Positions 6,838 to 9,273 of a DNA stretch of 9,273 nucleotides are shown here, one piece after another. Made by a program: the position numbers and the translations under genes. The notes under the pieces are model-generated. The model was not told where the DNA came from and searched no databases. It worked only from the letters and a program-made list of their open reading frames with translations. The stretch's first letter is position 1; each line of letters begins with the position of its first letter. This DNA comes from Polaromonas sp. (GTDB lineage: Bacteria; Pseudomonadota; Gammaproteobacteria; Burkholderiales; Burkholderiaceae_C). The stretch is from assembly GCA_026786065.1 (NCBI GenBank), contig JAJAYS010000294.1:1-9273 (forward strand), read 5' to 3'.

Positions 6838-8157
6838 TCAGCCGTTGAGCTGGAGCCAGACCTTTTCAAGGCGTTTGACGCTGACCGGTTGCGGTGTGCG
6901 CAGTTCCTGCGCAAAAAAGCTGACGCGCAGTTCCTCAATCAACCAGCGTAGTTCCTGGAGCCGAGCATCCGCTGCGCCCTTTCGATCTGCCAGCATGCGC
7001 CAAAAACGCTGCTCGTGCGGCCGCAATTCGGCGAGTCGAGCCGCATCGCGGGCCGGGTCGGCACGGTATTTTTCAAGCCTCAGGGCAACCGCTTTCAAAT
7101 AGCGCGGGAAATGCTGCAACTGGCCGTAGGGCGTGGTGGTCAAAAAGTTTTTAGGTACCAGCCGCCGAAGTTGCTGCGCCGCGTCGGCCGTGGCCTCTGG
7201 CGCGTTCTTCGTGTCTTTGAGCTTGCGCAGCGCGGCTGCGTATTCGCCCAGAATGCTGCCCGCCAGCCGGGCGACTTCGCTGGCGATCAGAGTCAGCCGG
7301 CCGCGGCCGTCGGCCACCCGCTGTTTGAAGTCGGCCTCGCTGGCCGGTAGCGGCTCGGCGAGAAAGGCGCGGTCCAGCGCCACTTCGATAATCTGGTCGC
7401 GCAGCGCTTCGAGCGTACCGCCGCCTGAATTGTCGGCAGCACGGCCGACCAGCAGGTAGGCCGCTGCGGTTTTCTGCAGATCCGGCAGGTTTTTTTCGAG
7501 GTACTTCAACGCCTCTTTCATTTGCAGCGAAAACAGCCGACGCAGACCGGCACGGTGTTTTAACGCGGCCATGTCGGGCTCGTCAAAGACCTCGATGGTC
7601 ACTGCATCACCCAAGTCAATCAATGCCGGAAAGCCAATCAGCGTCTGCTTGCCCCTGCCGATCTCCATCAGCTCGGGCAGTTCGCCAAAAGTCCAGCCGG
7701 TGTAGCGCTCGGGCGCTTTTGCCGGTGTGGCCCGCGCCGATGTCGCTATTATTTCAGTAGCTGCCTGCGCCCGTATTTGTTGGTCAAAATGGCTTTTTTG
7801 TTTATGATCCGAAGCGTTTTCAGCTGCCGGACGGGCCTTCATCCCGGCCAGCGCCTGGAAGGCGCCCCGCGCCTGCGAACCCAGCTCGGCCTTCAGCGCG
7901 CCCAGATTGCGGCCGGTTCCGAGTTGCCTGCCGTGTTCATCGACGACGCGAAAATTCATGAACAGATGCGGCGCCAGCATGTCGAGCTTGATGTCGCCAC
8001 GGACCAGGTCCAGCGAGGTCGCGTCCCGCACCAGCTTCAGCACCGCATCGACCAGCGGGCCGGCACCGAATTTCTCTGGCCGCAGCAGCTCGGTCGCCAT
8101 GCGTTCAGCGGTGTCGGGCAAAGGCACCAGGCGCGAGCGCGGGCGCTGGTGCAAGGT
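6838..8157 (-). pseudogene. hrpA: hrpA, C-terminal part downstream of an in-frame amber codon
   Basis: This is the distal 439 codons of an ATP-dependent RNA helicase HrpA gene, the region classed as DUF3418, which in E. coli extends to the end of the protein. The segment continues, in the same frame, from the TAG at 8158-8160. Recognisable stretches are TLHQRPRSRLVPLPDTAERM directly after the stop, FRVVDEHGRQLGTGRNLGAL, YTGWTFGELPELME, GFPALIDLGDAVTIEVFD, RLFSLQMKEALKYLEKNLP and the C-terminal RWLIEELRVSFFAQELRTP...VSVKRL, which parallels the E. coli end. It stops at TGA 6838-6840. TTG at 8152-8154 or a later ATG could begin a separate fragment, but no RBS marks one. An AT-rich tract interrupts a variable linker at about 7742-7815 without shifting the frame. 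The reading frame is otherwise well preserved, so the damage is recent, or the stop is a sequencing error. Confidence 0.85.
7742..7815. repeat. AT-rich interspersed-repeat-like tract inside hrpA
   Basis: This stretch is markedly AT-richer than the surrounding hrpA sequence and begins GCTATTATTTCAGTAGCTGC (from 7744), followed by CTGCGCCCGTATTTG. It resembles from memory the short interspersed repeat with a GCTATTA...TAGCTGC...GCGC core that is scattered through many Comamonadaceae genomes. In the minus frame it encodes the low-conservation linker DHKQKSHFDQQIRAQAATEI, situated between two conserved DUF3418 blocks, and does not change the frame. The base-composition break and placement are seen; the repeat-family match is recollection and needs a search. 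The boundaries are approximate. Confidence 0.45.
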
Positions 8158-9203
8158 CTAGATCAGCGCCTGGATCTTGTTTTTCAGCATGCCGGGAACC
8201 AGCCAGTCGCAGCGCTCGTCGTTAACCTGGTTCAGCGCGAACAGCGGGACATCGACCGTCATGCCGTCACTTGGCTCGCCCGGCTCATGCAGGTAGTTGA
8301 CGGGGCAGTCCACACCGCCCAGACGCAGCGTTCTCGGAAAGGCCTGCGTGGTGATGCCGGCCGCTTCGTGGCGCATCAGCTCCTCCCGGCTCAGCAGCAG
8401 CAAGCGCGGCTGATTTTTGCTCTCTTCCTTGAACCAGTGCTCGCAACTCGCACCGCTACAGACGCTGGCCGGCAATTGCTGGTCGTAAAACGCAAAGATC
8501 AGTTCTTCATCGACCAGCACGTCCTGGCGACGCGCCTTGTGCTCCAGGTCTTGCACCTGCGCAATCAGCTTCAGGTTGGCCTGAAGAAACGGCAGCCGGG
8601 TGTCCCAGTTGCCGGCGACCAGCGCCTCGCGAATAAAAATCTCGCGCGCCGTCACCGGGTCCACCCGGCCGAAGTTGACGCGTCGGCCGTTGTAGATCAC
8701 CAGGCCATACAGCGTGGCGCGCTCCAGCGCCGTCACCTGAGCGGCTTTTTTCTCCCAATGTGGATCGAGCAACTGCTTCTTCAGCAAGTGCCCGGCAACC
8801 TGCTCTATCCATTGCGGCTCGATGTTGGCGATTCCCCGGCCAAACAGCCGCGTGGTTTCGACCAGCTCTGCAGCCACGATCCAGCGCCCCGGTTTTTTGC
8901 TCAGGCGCGCGCCCGGGTGGCGGTAAAAGCGGATGCCGCGCGCCCCCAGAAAGTCCGATTGCCCTGAACCTGCCGCGGCGGCTTCGTCGCTTTTCCAGCC
9001 GATGTTGCCCAGCAGGCCGCACAGCAGGGAAAGGTGCAGTTCCTCATAACTGGCTGGCCGGGTGTTCAGGTGCCAGCCCTGCTCACCGACCACGCTCAAG
9101 AGCTGGGAGTGAATGTCGCGCCATTCGCGGACCCGGCGGATGTTGATGAAGTTCTCGCGCAGCAGGGTTTCGTACTGGCGGTTCGACAACTTATGTACTT
9201 GGC
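8158..9203 (-). pseudogene. hrpA: hrpA, middle part (end of helicase core accessory region to DUF3418), 5' end missing
   Basis: HrpA is a DEAH/RHA-type RNA helicase; it is linked to mRNA processing and, in E. coli, to rescue of stalled ribosomes. From about 9195 leftwards the minus frame shows KLSNRQYETLLRENFINIRR, RVREWRDIHSQL (helical bundle), FLGARGIRFYRHPGARLSKK and WIVAAELVETTRLFGR (OB-like domain), LYGLVIYNGRRVNFGRVDP, AREIFIREALVAGNWDTR, DLEHKARRQDVLVDEELI and DVPLFALNQV. It ends GMLKNKIQALI followed by TAG at 8158-8160, where relatives read a lysine (E. coli ...ALIKSL), so AAG to TAG is the simplest change. The helicase motifs (Walker A, DEAH and the others) would lie to the right of the window and are not seen. 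The first 26 or so codons at the right edge do not resemble HrpA and coincide with a foldback repeat. Without the C-terminal half the product would lack most of DUF3418. Confidence 0.85.
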
Positions 9204-9273
9204 GGGTCAGACCCCGATTACCGGAATCGACCGCGCCAGAGGGCGGTTCGGTAGATCGGGCTCTGACCCCCAC
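9201..9273. repeat. REP-like foldback element at the 5' junction of the hrpA remnant (continues past the window)
   Basis: A nested inverted repeat. The outer arms are GGGTCAGACCCCGATTACCG (9204-9223) and its reverse complement at 9249-9269, differing by one inserted base and one mismatch. Inside is a second stem, ACCGC.CC / GGGCGGT (9230-9237 and 9241-9247), with loop AGA and one bulged base. The left arm also begins with its own palindrome GGGTC-A-GACCC (9204-9214). GGGGTCAGA / TCTGACCCC motifs of this type are familiar as REP-like repeats linked to RAYT (REP-associated tyrosine) transposases and are common in betaproteobacteria. The hrpA-like protein sequence stops at about 9200, exactly where the repeat begins, so this is probably the edge of an insertion or of a repeat cluster. 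Any transposase gene would lie beyond the window. Confidence 0.65.

Noticed and set aside
3879..8160. A variant genetic code in which TAA and TAG are read as amino acids
   Set aside because: TAA ends the DUF3309 gene and TAG ends the aminotransferase at the natural family lengths, so both act as normal stops in this genome.
7777..8967. A 396-codon open frame on the plus strand opposite hrpA
   Set aside because: It lies antisense to clear HrpA homology and is a by-product of GC-rich codon use; its protein has the typical Gln/Arg/Leu-rich shadow composition.
1..9273. CRISPR arrays, tRNA or rRNA genes, phage or defence genes
   Set aside because: No spaced direct repeats, cloverleaf-like or rRNA sequence, or recognisable defence or phage protein was found on either strand.

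Overview
The window looks like chromosomal DNA of a high-GC betaproteobacterium, most likely order Burkholderiales and probably a Comamonadaceae relative. This is judged from the protein families, the divergent pepA / lptFG arrangement, the type of HrpA helicase and a repeat-like tract resembling one I recall from Comamonadaceae. No sequence search could be run, so the taxonomy is an inference.

Layout from left to right. (1) pepA (leucyl aminopeptidase) runs leftwards off the window edge; its frame is open throughout and lacks only its last residues. (2) A 69-bp divergent promoter region holds a perfect 13-bp palindrome. (3) lptF and lptG, the two permease subunits of the LPS export ABC transporter, run rightwards with a 4-base overlap. 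(4) A small CbiX-type sirohydrochlorin chelatase gene overlaps the lptG stop and is interrupted by an in-frame TAA at codon 37. (5) A 198-bp gap with a terminator-like hairpin and a candidate promoter leads to cysB, a LysR-type sulfur regulator. cysB overlaps a class I/II PLP aminotransferase of the YbdL (methionine aminotransferase) type, and that pair ends in a terminator hairpin. (6) A 52-residue DUF3309 membrane microprotein, with a strong ribosome binding site, sits alone between two terminators. The second is a near-perfect bidirectional one shared with the convergent hrpA. (7) The right third is the 3' half of hrpA on the minus strand. It is broken by an in-frame TAG where relatives have lysine, carries an AT-rich repeat-like insertion in a linker, and meets a REP-like foldback repeat at the right edge.

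How the genes fit together. lptF and lptG are envelope genes that act in one complex. The cbiX remnant (siroheme branch of tetrapyrrole synthesis, needed for sulfite and nitrite reductases), cysB (sulfate assimilation and cysteine regulation) and the YbdL-like transaminase (methionine/keto-methionine interconversion) share a sulfur theme. I see no defence system, CRISPR array, phage or obviously new system. The most interesting material is decay and mobile DNA: two single-base nonsense changes in otherwise well-conserved genes, a foldback REP-like element abutting hrpA, and a second repeat-like tract inside hrpA. Either these genes are decaying or the assembly contains base errors, and sequence alone cannot decide.
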